Source of the DNA: a bacterium
GTDB taxonomy: Bacteria; B130-G9
Length of the DNA: 34,132 bases
Reading direction: 5' to 3'
Assembly (NCBI GenBank): GCA_035527515.1
Contig: DATLAJ010000155.1
Location: 1 to 34,132 of the forward strand
Of the stretch, positions 8,773 through 16,556 are shown piece after piece; position 1 is the stretch's first letter; each line of letters starts with the position of its first letter. The position numbers were made by a program, and so were the translations under genes. The notes under the pieces are model-generated. The model ran no database searches. It saw only the letters and a list, made by a program, of their open reading frames with translations, and was not told the origin of the DNA.

Positions 8773-8812
8773 CTACCCACTCTCCGGACGCTCGCCCTCT
8801 GCCCTTGACCAG

Positions 8813-9004
8813 CTATTTGAAACACCCCAACTGACAGTTGGAGATGCGAATCTTGCTCTGATTGCACACGCGGCTTATCTCGTGCAATTTGACGTCGAGT
8901 CGCTCCGCGAGTTTGAAGGCGTCGGCGCAGTTGAGCTTCCGTCGTTCGCCCTCCACATAAGACGCATCCATTATTGCAGTTAGTAGTTCGTCATTCACTC
9001 CCAT
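8813..9004 (-). CDS. Small conserved CQLGCF protein
   Basis: This 63-aa protein starts at ATG with a strong GGAGG ribosome binding site 5 bases upstream. The first 45 residues (MGVNDELLTAIMDASYV and following) look helical, with a pattern like a small helix-turn-helix or degenerate MerR/HTH fold (CADAFKLAERLDVKLHEIS). The tail IRISNCQLGCFK carries two closely spaced Cys. I recall similar short proteins ending in a CQLGCF-like tail near molybdenum or formate dehydrogenase genes in anaerobes, but I know no assigned function. It sits between the FDH genes and modE, 40 bp before modE. A role as a regulator or metal or thiol sensor would be inference. It ends in TAG. Confidence 0.75.
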   Translation of the reverse strand: MGVNDELLTAIMDASYVEGERRKLNCADAFKLAERLDVKLHEISRVCNQSKIRISNCQLGCFK

Positions 9005-9071
9005 GTTGCCTCCGTTATTCTTGAACGATTCGGCATCGCTCGGAGGTTATTAACCATCCGATATATTTTCG

Positions 9072-9113
9072 TTTGGGGATGTGATATGTCGAGTGCGACA
9101 TATCCCACCCAAA
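9072..9113. promoter_or_regulatory. Extended inverted repeat upstream of the 63-aa gene/modE/transporter
   Basis: An inner perfect palindrome, GATATGTCG / CGACATATC, has a 4-base spacer (9083-9104). It is flanked by an outer matching pair TTTGGG / CCCAAA (9072-9077 and 9108-9113). It lies in the 151-bp gap after the FDH ferredoxin-type gene, about 70 bp upstream of the 63-aa gene start. No U tract follows on the minus strand, which argues against a simple intrinsic terminator. The perfect two-fold symmetry is compatible with a ModE-family operator or an mRNA processing or attenuation hairpin. Confidence 0.5.
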
Positions 9114-9155
9114 AGAAATGGCCTGATAAAAATACCAGACCACTCCATTTACGCT

Positions 9156-10148
9156 TTAACTATAACGCTCCACTATCATTTTGCAGACCGACTTCATCCC
9201 GATGTCCGTCGGGCAAACATCGTCGCACCGGCCGCACACCATGCAGGTCTTGTGGCCCCAACGCTCGACGTCGGCGGCCAGCTTGTGATGGATGCGCCGA
9301 TGCGTTCTCTGCATCTGCTTGCCCGATGGGTTGTGCCCACTCGCCTCCCGCATAAAGCCGTCAAACTGACACGAATCCCACACTCTTTGACGGACCATTT
9401 TGCCGTCGCGCTTACGGTCATAGACCTCGAAACATGTGCAGGTTGGGCACGCCAGATTGCAGCTGGTGCAGGCGATGCAGCGGGCTGCGATTTCGTCCCA
9501 GAACACGTCAGGGATTTCATTCGCACGGATGAGCTCCGAGGCCTTGTCGATCGTATCCTCGTCGTCGGTGGGGAGCGCGTCCGATTCCTTGTTCAGAGCT
9601 TCTATCGCGTCCCTGTCGGCCCCGGATTCTGGCGCGACGAGTTTTTCTGTAAGTTTCCTGCCTCTGTCCGTGTAGGGCTGGACGATGAATGACTCGCCAT
9701 CGGAGATGAGCTCGATGTCGCACTTGCCGCCGGCTATCTTCATGAACTCGCCGTCCTTCCCACATCTGCCTGAAATGCCCACCACAACCGAGCCGTCGCG
9801 CTTGTTGAAGTAGATGTTGTCGCGGTAGTTCTCGGAGAAGAACTTGTCGATGAACTCGAGGCAGTCGAGGTCCTGAGCTGTAAAGCCCACGACCATGATC
9901 GGTTTTGGAACTGGTCCTGCCATCTGGAACTTGCCTTGTTCGTCAACCACGAAGACCTCATCGAACTGCGGGAAGAAGACGCTCGTAGGTTTCTGAGGAA
10001 TCTTGCCGCCCTGAAGCGCAAGAGGACCCTCTGAGAGACCGCCGAGCACGCGCGTCCCATCGTGCAGCTTGACTGGCACTCGCAAGTCGAAGTCGGTCTG
10101 AAGCGATTCGAAGAATGTTTTTAACTGTTCTGCTGTCGCTGTTTTCAT
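9156..10148 (-). CDS. Formate dehydrogenase ferredoxin-like subunit (sulfhydrogenase beta/HydB type)
   Basis: The preferred start is the ATG overlapping the fdhA stop (ATGA) with AGGGGGG just upstream, giving 330 aa; a start 27 bases upstream is possible. The C-terminal third has two 4Fe-4S motifs, CIACTSCNLACPTC (about 224-237) and CMVCGRCDDVCPTD (about 302-315). This is the layout of the beta subunit of archaeal-type sulfhydrogenases and related formate dehydrogenases. The N-terminal 200 residues match the same family (KPIMVVGFTAQDLDCLEFID). The protein probably carries electrons between FdhA and the flavoprotein subunit. The three genes fdhA, this one and the flavoprotein overlap by 4 bp each, so they form one soluble complex. 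The stop is TAA. Confidence 0.85.
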   Translation of the reverse strand: MKTATAEQLKTFFESLQTDFDLRVPVKLHDGTRVLGGLSEGPLALQGGKIPQKPTSVFFPQFDEVFVVDEQGKFQMAGPVPKPIMVVGFTAQDLDCLEFIDKFFSENYRDNIYFNKRDGSVVVGISGRCGKDGEFMKIAGGKCDIELISDGESFIVQPYTDRGRKLTEKLVAPESGADRDAIEALNKESDALPTDDEDTIDKASELIRANEIPDVFWDEIAARCIACTSCNLACPTCTCFEVYDRKRDGKMVRQRVWDSCQFDGFMREASGHNPSGKQMQRTHRRIHHKLAADVERWGHKTCMVCGRCDDVCPTDIGMKSVCKMIVERYS

Positions 10149-12184
10149 GACACCCCCCTCATCTGTGCTGCGCACACTTTGTATTCTGGTATCTTGGCCA
10201 CTGGGTCAAGCGCATTGTTGGTCAACACGTTCGCCGCGCCCTCCTCAAAGTGGAAGGTCATAAACAGGTGCCCTGGGATGACGATGTCGGAGACCCTGGC
10301 CATTGCTTTGACCTCGCCACGGCGGGTCGAGACAATGACCCAGAATCGATCGTGGATGTTGAGTCTCTTGGCGTCATCAGGATGCACCTCGACGTAGGGG
10401 AAACGCTCCTCGCGGTCCAAAAGCCGCGACCTTCGCGTCATTGTCCCCGTGTGGAAGTGAAAGTAGCAGCGACCAGTGGACAGAACGAACGGATACTCAT
10501 CGTCCGGCAGCTCCGCTGGTGGTTTGTATTCTGCAGGACTAAATAGCCCTAACCCGCGGGTGAACTTGCCGACGTGCAATACTGGCGTTCCAGGGTGGTT
10601 CCGGTCAGGGCACGGCCATTGAAGGCCGACCTGGTCGAGCCGGTCAAACTGCATGCCGCCGTAGCTCGGCGTGACCCCGGTTACCTCGTCCATGATCTCC
10701 TTCGGAGAGCTGTAGGTGAGTCCGTCGTAGTCCATGCGCCTCGCCAATTCGCAGAGTATCTCCCAATCCTGTCTGGCCTGGCCTGGTGGGTCGCATGCTT
10801 TTCGGACGCGCTGGACTCGACGCTCGGTGGAGGTGAAAGTCCCATCTTTCTCCGCGAAGCACGCTGCCGGCAGGACTACGTCCGCGAACTTCGTAGTCGG
10901 AGTCGGGAAGATGTCCTGAACCACGAGGAAGTCCAGCTTCTCCAGCGCATCTTGAACGTGGTGTTGGTCTGGGTCTGACATCATCGGGTTCTCGCCCATC
11001 ACATAGAGGGCCTTCAGCTTGCCGTCCGCAGCCGCATTGATCGCGGTTGTGACGGTTAGGCCCACGTTCCCGGGCAAGTGCTGGACACCCCACGCCTTCT
11101 CGAACTTCCCACGCACCGCATCGTCAGTAACCTTCTGGTAGCCTGTATAGACGTTCGGTAGCGCCCCAAGGTCGCATGCGCCCTGGACGTTGTTCTGGCC
11201 ACGAAGCGGGTTCACGCCTGTCCCGACTTTCCCAACGTTACCCGTGAGCATCACGAGGTTTGCGCAGGCTTGGACGTTGTCAACGCCGTGCGAGTGCTGA
11301 GTGATGCCCATAGAGTAGATGATCATCGCCCTAGCAGCGCCAGCAAACATCCGCGCCGCCTTCTCAACCTCATCAGGCGTGATCTTGCATATCTTGGCCG
11401 TCCGCTCGGGCGTGAACCTCCCAACGATCTCCTTCAGCTCGTCAAATCCCTCTGTCCGTGTCCTGACAAACTCGTCGTCCGCAAGGCCATCCTTTATGAT
11501 CACGTGCATCAGACCGTTTAAGAACGCCACGTCCGTCCCGTTCTCGAAGCGGATGTGCATGTCAGCAAGCATGGCAAGCCGTATCTTGCGGTTGTCCGCC
11601 ACGATGAGCTTCGCTCCTTGCGCGACTGCTTTGACGATTCGCGTTCCAATCAAGGGGTGTTGCTCGGTCGTGTTGGACCCTGTCACTAGAATGCAGTCGG
11701 CCTTCTCTATGCACGAGATCGAGTTGGTCATCGCGCCTGAGCCAAACGTCGCAGCCAGACCTGCGACCGTCGAGGAGTGGCAGAGCCTTGCGCAGTGGTC
11801 AACGTTGTTGGTCTTGAAGACCGCCCGCGCAAGCTTCATCATGACGTAGTTCTCCTCGTTCGTCGTCTTGGCTGACGAGAAGAAGGCCACAGAGTCGGCG
11901 CCGTGCGCATCTTGGACCTTTTTGAGCCTCGTAGCTATCAGGTCGAGCGCCTCGTCCCACGAAGCCTCGACGAGATTGCCGTTCTTTCTTATCAGCGGAA
12001 CGGTTAGCCGGTCTGGGTGGTTTACGAAATTGAACGCATTCCAACCCTTAACGCAGAGCTGGCCTTTGGAGACGACGTGGTTGCTCGAAGGCTCCACGCC
12101 GACCAGATGCCCCTCTCCATTTGTCATAAGGTAGAACTGGCAGCCAGTGCCACAATAAGGACAGGTAGTTAGTGTTCGTTTCAT
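10145..12184 (-). CDS. fdhA: Formate dehydrogenase catalytic subunit, Cys type
   Basis: This 679-aa molybdopterin oxidoreductase begins with a 4Fe-4S motif CPYCGTGC (C8, C11, C15) and GQLCVKG (C44). The metal-ligand region reads VDHCARLCHSSTVAGL, with Cys135 at the position where E. coli FdhF has selenocysteine. The adjacent His (CH) is the conserved catalytic base. C-terminal blocks include TGRCYFHFHTGTMTRRS and VEVHPDDAKRLNI of the dinucleotide-binding domain. It interconverts formate and CO2 in the cytoplasm using a bis-MGD molybdenum or tungsten centre; no Tat signal is present. The gene overlaps both neighbours by ATGA junctions. Because Cys replaces Sec, no SECIS element is needed. Confidence 0.95.
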   Translation of the reverse strand: MKRTLTTCPYCGTGCQFYLMTNGEGHLVGVEPSSNHVVSKGQLCVKGWNAFNFVNHPDRLTVPLIRKNGNLVEASWDEALDLIATRLKKVQDAHGADSVAFFSSAKTTNEENYVMMKLARAVFKTNNVDHCARLCHSSTVAGLAATFGSGAMTNSISCIEKADCILVTGSNTTEQHPLIGTRIVKAVAQGAKLIVADNRKIRLAMLADMHIRFENGTDVAFLNGLMHVIIKDGLADDEFVRTRTEGFDELKEIVGRFTPERTAKICKITPDEVEKAARMFAGAARAMIIYSMGITQHSHGVDNVQACANLVMLTGNVGKVGTGVNPLRGQNNVQGACDLGALPNVYTGYQKVTDDAVRGKFEKAWGVQHLPGNVGLTVTTAINAAADGKLKALYVMGENPMMSDPDQHHVQDALEKLDFLVVQDIFPTPTTKFADVVLPAACFAEKDGTFTSTERRVQRVRKACDPPGQARQDWEILCELARRMDYDGLTYSSPKEIMDEVTGVTPSYGGMQFDRLDQVGLQWPCPDRNHPGTPVLHVGKFTRGLGLFSPAEYKPPAELPDDEYPFVLSTGRCYFHFHTGTMTRRSRLLDREERFPYVEVHPDDAKRLNIHDRFWVIVSTRRGEVKAMARVSDIVIPGHLFMTFHFEEGAANVLTNNALDPVAKIPEYKVCAAQMRGVS

Positions 12185-13041
12185 ATTGCCCCCCTCAGCC
12201 CGCTAATCTCGTTCAGCCAGAACACCGGCCCATCGAGGCAGCAATACAGGTGCTCGATGGCGCAGTGTCCGCACTTCCCGACCCCGCACTTCATGTAACG
12301 CTCGAGCGAAACGATGATGTGGTCCTCGGTCATGCCTTTCTTCTTCAGCTCCGCGATCACGAACTTATACATGATCGGCGGCCCGACGATCACCGCTATC
12401 GCTTTCTGAACATCGATCTTCAGGGGCGGAATCAGGACCGTGATAAGTCCTATCTCACCCTCGTCAAAACAGCCGACGCCGGGCACGCCGTCCACAGCAT
12501 ATTTGCACGCAAACACATCCAACTGCGCCCAGTGGGCGAGGTCCTCCTTGAACAACCTCTCCAGCGGCGTCTTAGCACCATAGAGAATCGTTATCTTCCC
12601 GAACTCCTCCGGCCTATCCTGGCAATACTGGATCAGCGAGCGCATGGGCGCAAGGCCGCATCCCCCAGAGATGAGCAACAGGTCCTTGCCGGCCAGCTTC
12701 TCAACATCGAAAAACGTGCCAAACGGCCCACGGATGCCGACTTCGTCGCCATCATTGAGTCGATGCAACGCCCCAGTTAATGTTCCGGCGTTGCGCACTC
12801 CGAGCTCAAAGTAGCCTCTCCGAGTCGGCGAACTCGCCACCGAAATCGGCGCCTCGCCGTATCCCAGAATCGAGAGTTGGACGAACTGCCCGGGCTTCTG
12901 GCCGAGCTCCTGCGCGTCCGGCATCTGAATTCGGAACAATTTCTCCATGGGTGTCAGGTCTCTTATAGAGACGATCTTGCAGGGAGTCGGGAGATACAAC
13001 TGCTCTGCGTCCCTGGCCAATGGCTTTGTCGTGACACTCAT
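12181..13041 (-). CDS. FAD/NAD(P)-binding flavoprotein subunit (sulfhydrogenase gamma/HydG type)
   Basis: The 286-aa protein of the ferredoxin-NADP reductase/dihydroorotate dehydrogenase K family has an FAD-binding barrel (APISVASSPT near 64-73), an NAD(P)-binding half (ISGGCGLAPMRSL at 124-136; VGPPIMYKF near 219-227) and a C-terminal 2Fe-2S motif with C252, C257, C260 and C267/C268 (MKCGVGKCGHC). It connects the formate dehydrogenase to NAD(P)H, as HydG does in sulfhydrogenases. With the other two subunits it would form an NAD(P)-linked formate dehydrogenase or CO2 reductase. The start has GAGGAAC upstream. It overlaps fdhA by 4 bp and lies 48 bp after the formate channel gene. The coenzyme (NAD or NADP) is not determined. 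Confidence 0.88.
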   Translation of the reverse strand: MSVTTKPLARDAEQLYLPTPCKIVSIRDLTPMEKLFRIQMPDAQELGQKPGQFVQLSILGYGEAPISVASSPTRRGYFELGVRNAGTLTGALHRLNDGDEVGIRGPFGTFFDVEKLAGKDLLLISGGCGLAPMRSLIQYCQDRPEEFGKITILYGAKTPLERLFKEDLAHWAQLDVFACKYAVDGVPGVGCFDEGEIGLITVLIPPLKIDVQKAIAVIVGPPIMYKFVIAELKKKGMTEDHIIVSLERYMKCGVGKCGHCAIEHLYCCLDGPVFWLNEISGLRGAI

Positions 13042-13089
13042 AAATTCAGTTCCTCAATTGGTCTTGTATCTTGCCGTTTCTCTAATCAT

Positions 13090-13929
13090 TCAGTCTTTGC
13101 TCCCTCTGAGAAAAGCATACCAGTAACCTACGCCGACGAATAGCGCGCCTCCTACGATATTACCGAGGGTAACAGAAATGAGATTCTGGCTCCACATGCT
13201 TCCCCAGTTGATCGTGTTAAGCTGCGCTTGGGAGAGCCCCGAGGCGACGACAGCCTTGGTGAAGCTCTTTGCGTAGATGCCAGCGGGAATGAAATACATG
13301 TTGGCAACGCAGTGCTCGAAGCCGCTGGAGACAAACGCCATGATAGGGAAGAAGATCGCCCAAACTTTTCCAACAATGTTCTTGGCCGCAAGCGCCATGT
13401 AAACCGCAAGACAGACCAGCCAGTTACAACCGATCGCCCTGAAGAAAAAGGCCCAATTGTGCCCGAGGCCCTGCGGCGATGCTGCCACCTTGCCGTAAGC
13501 TATACTCAGCGCCGTGCCGCCTACCGGCCCATCGAGAAGCCCAGATTGCGATGCGACCATCCATGCCAGAAAGATCGAGCCGAGCAAGTTCGCGACGTAA
13601 ACAACGGACCAGTTACGAAGCACGCCTCCTAACTTGACTCTTTTGTGGGCACAGCCACAACCGAGCAAGCAGTTACCTGTGAACAGTTCTGATCCCGCGA
13701 TCACGACCAACATGAGGCCGACGCTGAAGACGGCACCCATCGCTAGCTTCTTAAGGCCCAGTATGCCGATCCCGGTCCCAACTGTTGTGGCCAGGTGTGC
13801 CCCAAAACCGATGTAAACGCCAGCGAGGATTCCAAGCCATGCCATTTTGCCAAAAGGCAAGCGCGCCTTCTTCTCGCCAATGTCGAGTAGGGATTTCGCC
13901 ACTTCTTGTGGTGAATTGAAACTCGCCAC
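13090..13929 (-). CDS. Formate/nitrite transporter (FocA family)
   Basis: The 279-aa channel has six hydrophobic segments. Family blocks include KMAWLGILAGVYIGFGAHL, ELFTGNCLLG and NWLVCLAVYMALAAK, and the SSGFEHCVANMYFIP region contains the conserved pore His. FNT proteins form pentamers in the inner membrane that pass formate or nitrite. Here the first-gene position in the FDH operon argues for formate. The start is GTG with AAGGAGAG about 6 bases upstream. It is probably the promoter-proximal gene of the whole minus-strand block ending at 914. Confidence 0.92.
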   Translation of the reverse strand: MASFNSPQEVAKSLLDIGEKKARLPFGKMAWLGILAGVYIGFGAHLATTVGTGIGILGLKKLAMGAVFSVGLMLVVIAGSELFTGNCLLGCGCAHKRVKLGGVLRNWSVVYVANLLGSIFLAWMVASQSGLLDGPVGGTALSIAYGKVAASPQGLGHNWAFFFRAIGCNWLVCLAVYMALAAKNIVGKVWAIFFPIMAFVSSGFEHCVANMYFIPAGIYAKSFTKAVVASGLSQAQLNTINWGSMWSQNLISVTLGNIVGGALFVGVGYWYAFLRGSKD

Positions 13930-14393
13930 TTTTTTCTCTCCTTCCTTTGGAGGTCAGTCTGACAACAAAGAACACTTCTGCGCAAGATAGATCGAGGCAA
14001 CTCGCCTCTGCGCTATACACATCTCCATTAAAATACTGATCAAAAGAAATCTAAATGCAGGGTTCAGCCCCCTTCTGCTGGGCAATCTATAGGGCAGCCG
14101 GGCAGATGTCAAGCAAAGCTTGTTAAAAGAATATCAGACTCCCCTGCGACCCAAAAGTAGCGAATCCACCCCAATCGGATTCTTACGGCAAGAATCCCTT
14201 AAAACGTTTCTACTTTCATGCTATCCGGGAGGTCATCCGGGGCGAAGGCGCCGTAGTATTCAAGAATCAGGTGTGATGAACAAAGGTTACGACTCCAACC
14301 TTCAACTGATGGCTCGTTCACCATATCGGTTGCGACGGTGAAACCGCGGACCGCCAAGCGACAACGGCTCTTGCTTGAAGCCTGTTTGGGTCG
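13930..14393. other. Intergenic region between divergent focA-like and tRNA/gatE units
   Basis: These 464 bp hold no convincing gene. On the minus strand TTGATC and TATAGC, about 20 bases apart near 14012-14044, may be a weak promoter for the FDH block. Short reading frames on the plus strand here have no good ribosome binding site or recognisable motif. Confidence 0.5.
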
Positions 14394-14423
14394 TTGACCT
14401 ATTCAACTCGTGCGTGCTATTGT
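14394..14423 (+). promoter_or_regulatory. Putative sigma-70-type promoter of tRNA-CUA
   Basis: TTGACC at 14394-14399 and TATTGT at 14418-14423 are 18 bases apart. The predicted transcription start is about 14430, some 18 bases before the tRNA 5' end. The -35 box is near consensus and the -10 is moderate. It could drive the tRNA, gatE and radical SAM genes together. Confidence 0.45.
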
Positions 14424-14447
14424 TATGCGGTTTTTTTGAGAATGGGC

Positions 14448-14522
14448 AGGGGCGTGGTCGAACAGGGACGATGCGAGGCTCTATACCTCGAGGTGGGGGT
14501 TCAAGTCCTCCCGCCCCAGCCA
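14448..14522 (+). tRNA. tRNA with anticodon CUA (amber), Gln-like acceptor end
   Basis: This 75-nt sequence folds as a canonical tRNA. The acceptor pairs GGGGCG (14449-14454) with CGCCCC (14512-14517), with an A-A mismatch at position 1:72. The D stem is GTCG/CGAT (14457-14460/14469-14472) with an 8-base loop AACAGGGA holding A14, G18, G19 and A21. The anticodon stem CGAGG/CCTCG encloses the loop CTCTATA, with U33 and anticodon CUA at 14481-14483. The variable loop has 4 bases. The T stem GGGGG/CCTCC has the loop TTCAAGT. G73 is followed by an encoded CCA. G73, G2-C71 and G3-C70 are glutamine identity elements in bacteria, and the acceptor end resembles bacterial tRNA-Gln. Position 37 is U instead of the usual purine. 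It lacks the short D loop and 3-base variable loop of pyrrolysine tRNA. It could be a functional amber reader or an altered, inactive copy. Confidence 0.8.
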
Positions 14523-14576
14523 CCGGACGAGTTGTAGGTTAAAAAGTTGCCGGTCGTGGGACGCCGCTGTGCAGAG

Positions 14577-16556
14577 ATGGCGAGGCCGGGATACAAGAGA
14601 TATTGGTATTTCGTGAATGTAGAATACTTAAGCGCCGAGGAATACGAAGAGCTTGGGCTCACATCTGGTATTGAGATCCATCAGCAGATCAAGACCGCGA
14701 AGAAGCTCTTCTGTCATTGCCCGGTAATAATGCACAAGGATAACGACTTCGACGCGGTCGTGGTTCGGCACATGCGTCCGACTCTTTCGGAGCTTGGCGA
14801 ATACGACGGGACGGCCTTGATGGAGTTCAAGACCAAGAAAGAGGTCGTCTATCAGCTGTATCACGACTGTGTCTGCACGTATGAGATGGACGATACGCCG
14901 CCGTTTATGATAAACCAGGACGCGGTCGATATAGCGATTGTGGTTTCTCTGCTGCTGGGCTGCACGATGATCGATGAGCTGTTCATCACTCGCAAGCAGT
15001 ATTTGGACGGAAGCATCCCGACCGGCTTCCAGCGCACGTGCATTGTGGGGATAGACGGAGTCATTCGGCACAAGGGCAAGAGAATCCGCATCCGGCAGCT
15101 GGGACTCGAGGAGGACGCTTGCCGAGAAGTCTCTGATGTGGGGCATCGCATCACCTTCAAGGCCGACCGGCTTGGCATGCCGCTGGTTGAGGTCGTTACG
15201 GAGCGCGACATGGTGACGCCCTGGGAGGTTGAGGACGTCGCGGAGCAGATCGGCACGAGCCTGAAGGCAATGGGACTTGTGCACCGGGGGCTCGGTAGCG
15301 TTCGGCAGGACGTGAATGTCAGCATCGCTGGTTCGACACGGGTCGAGATCAAGGGCGTGCCCAAGGTGTCTCTGATCGGGCCACTTGTCCACTACGAGGC
15401 GCTGAGGCAGAAGCATTTGCTCGAGCTTAAGGAGGAGCTGGCCAGCCGAGGCGTCACAAAGGAGAGCTTGAAGTTCTGGAGCGTGGACGTTGCCACAATG
15501 GTTGGCGAGCTTGGCTCCGCAATCCTCGAAGAACAACTTGACATCGGGCCGGGCAATTGCGTTGTGGTGATAGGCCTCGGCAAACTTGGCGGAATTCTCA
15601 GCCCAGAACTACAGCCGGGAAAACCTTTCGGATACGAGGTCTCCCAGCGGATCAAGGTGATTGCTTGCCTCGACGGCGAGCCCAACATAATGTGGAACGA
15701 CGGCAAGGGGCGAACAGGGGACATCAGCGACAATGCTTGGTCAAGAGTCTTTTTGGCTCTCGGCGCCTCAACAGATGACGCGGTCATCTTGGTTTGGGGG
15801 AACAGACAGGATGTAAAGACAGCTGTGTCGGAGACGCGGTTGAGGATCGAGGACGCGATTGACGGCGTTCCCAACGAGACAAGGCAGGCGTATGAAAATG
15901 GGACGACCGGATTCGAGCGAATTCTCCCCGGGCCTAACCGCATGTATCCAGATACCGACTTGCCGCCGATTGAGATTCCGGCTGAGCGGATTGAGCAGGC
16001 CAAGTCGAGAATTGAGGCAAACCCGTTTGAGGCGTTCGAGCGTTTTCGGAATCTGGGCCTTTCCGAGGAGGCTATCAAGCAGCTGATGCGCACTGGTAAA
16101 TGGAAGCTCTTTGACCGATTGGTTAGCGAGCTGGGAGTTGAGCCCTGTTTTGCGGCCTTCGTTTTGACGGAGCGTTTGAGGTGGCTTGAGCGAGCGGGTT
16201 TTGACGTGTCCGAGCTGTCGGATGACGAGATTTTCGAGATTTTCGAGGCGCACAAGATGGGCAGGTTGTCCCAAGAGGCAGTTTCTTGGGTGTTGCGCGA
16301 CATTGTCGTGTTCGACGATGCGCTCGAGGTGGCGATGGAGCGTTATGCGCTCGACTCTACCGGCGAAGAGGCTGTCAATGAGGCTGTCTGCGAGCGGCTT
16401 AAGTCTCGTCGGGACCTGCTTGACGTGTTGCCTGCCGATAAGGTCTTCAATGCGCTGATGGGGGACATCATGCGATCAACCTGTCTGAAACTTGAGCCCA
16501 GGAGTGTTGCGAAGGCCCTTCGCAAGGCCCTGGGCGAAGTTCATGAGAGTAGTTGA
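14577..16556 (+). CDS. gatE: Glu-tRNA(Gln) amidotransferase subunit E (GatE) homologue
   Basis: The protein starts near the archaeal GatE N-terminus, GLTSGIEIHQQIKTAKKLFC. It continues with GatB/E core blocks (EFKTKKEVVYQLY, GFQRTCIVGIDG, LGLEEDACREV, RLGMPLVEVVTE, LGSVRQDVNVSI, RVEIKGV). A GAD insertion follows around FGYEVSQRIKVIACLDGEPN, which marks GatE rather than GatB. The GPNRMYPDTDLPPIEI block and a C-terminal helical YqeY-like tail come last. Length matches GatE. In archaea GatE acts with the amidase GatD to convert Glu-tRNA(Gln) to Gln-tRNA(Gln). Bacteria normally use GatCAB, and no gatD is in this window. The start is uncertain: TTG at 14547, ATG at 14577 and GTG at 14613 are all in frame. 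The gene begins 25-91 bp after the tRNA-CUA. Confidence 0.9.
   Translation: MARPGYKRYWYFVNVEYLSAEEYEELGLTSGIEIHQQIKTAKKLFCHCPVIMHKDNDFDAVVVRHMRPTLSELGEYDGTALMEFKTKKEVVYQLYHDCVCTYEMDDTPPFMINQDAVDIAIVVSLLLGCTMIDELFITRKQYLDGSIPTGFQRTCIVGIDGVIRHKGKRIRIRQLGLEEDACREVSDVGHRITFKADRLGMPLVEVVTERDMVTPWEVEDVAEQIGTSLKAMGLVHRGLGSVRQDVNVSIAGSTRVEIKGVPKVSLIGPLVHYEALRQKHLLELKEELASRGVTKESLKFWSVDVATMVGELGSAILEEQLDIGPGNCVVVIGLGKLGGILSPELQPGKPFGYEVSQRIKVIACLDGEPNIMWNDGKGRTGDISDNAWSRVFLALGASTDDAVILVWGNRQDVKTAVSETRLRIEDAIDGVPNETRQAYENGTTGFERILPGPNRMYPDTDLPPIEIPAERIEQAKSRIEANPFEAFERFRNLGLSEEAIKQLMRTGKWKLFDRLVSELGVEPCFAAFVLTERLRWLERAGFDVSELSDDEIFEIFEAHKMGRLSQEAVSWVLRDIVVFDDALEVAMERYALDSTGEEAVNEAVCERLKSRRDLLDVLPADKVFNALMGDIMRSTCLKLEPRSVAKALRKALGEVHESS

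Noticed and set aside
11770-11810. Selenocysteine codon in fdhA
   Set aside because: The codon at the catalytic position is Cys, and the frame contains no internal TGA.
14120-14341. Plus-strand 73-codon frame upstream of the tRNA
   Set aside because: It has no convincing ribosome binding site, low-complexity Arg/Ser content and no family motif.
14448-14522. Pyrrolysine tRNA
   Set aside because: The anticodon is CUA, but the D loop has 8 bases with G18G19, the variable loop has 4 bases and two bases join the acceptor and D stems. These are canonical tRNA features unlike tRNA-Pyl. No pylS, pylB, pylC or pylD is nearby.
14302-14523. Minus-strand 73-codon frame across the tRNA
   Set aside because: It is antisense to a structured tRNA and has no independent support.
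14628-15536. Long minus-strand frame opposite gatE
   Set aside because: It is a shadow of gatE; the sense strand encodes recognisable GatE blocks over the whole length.
15392-16303. Second long minus-strand frame opposite gatE
   Set aside because: Ser/Pro-rich mirror translation with no motif; gatE explains the open frame.
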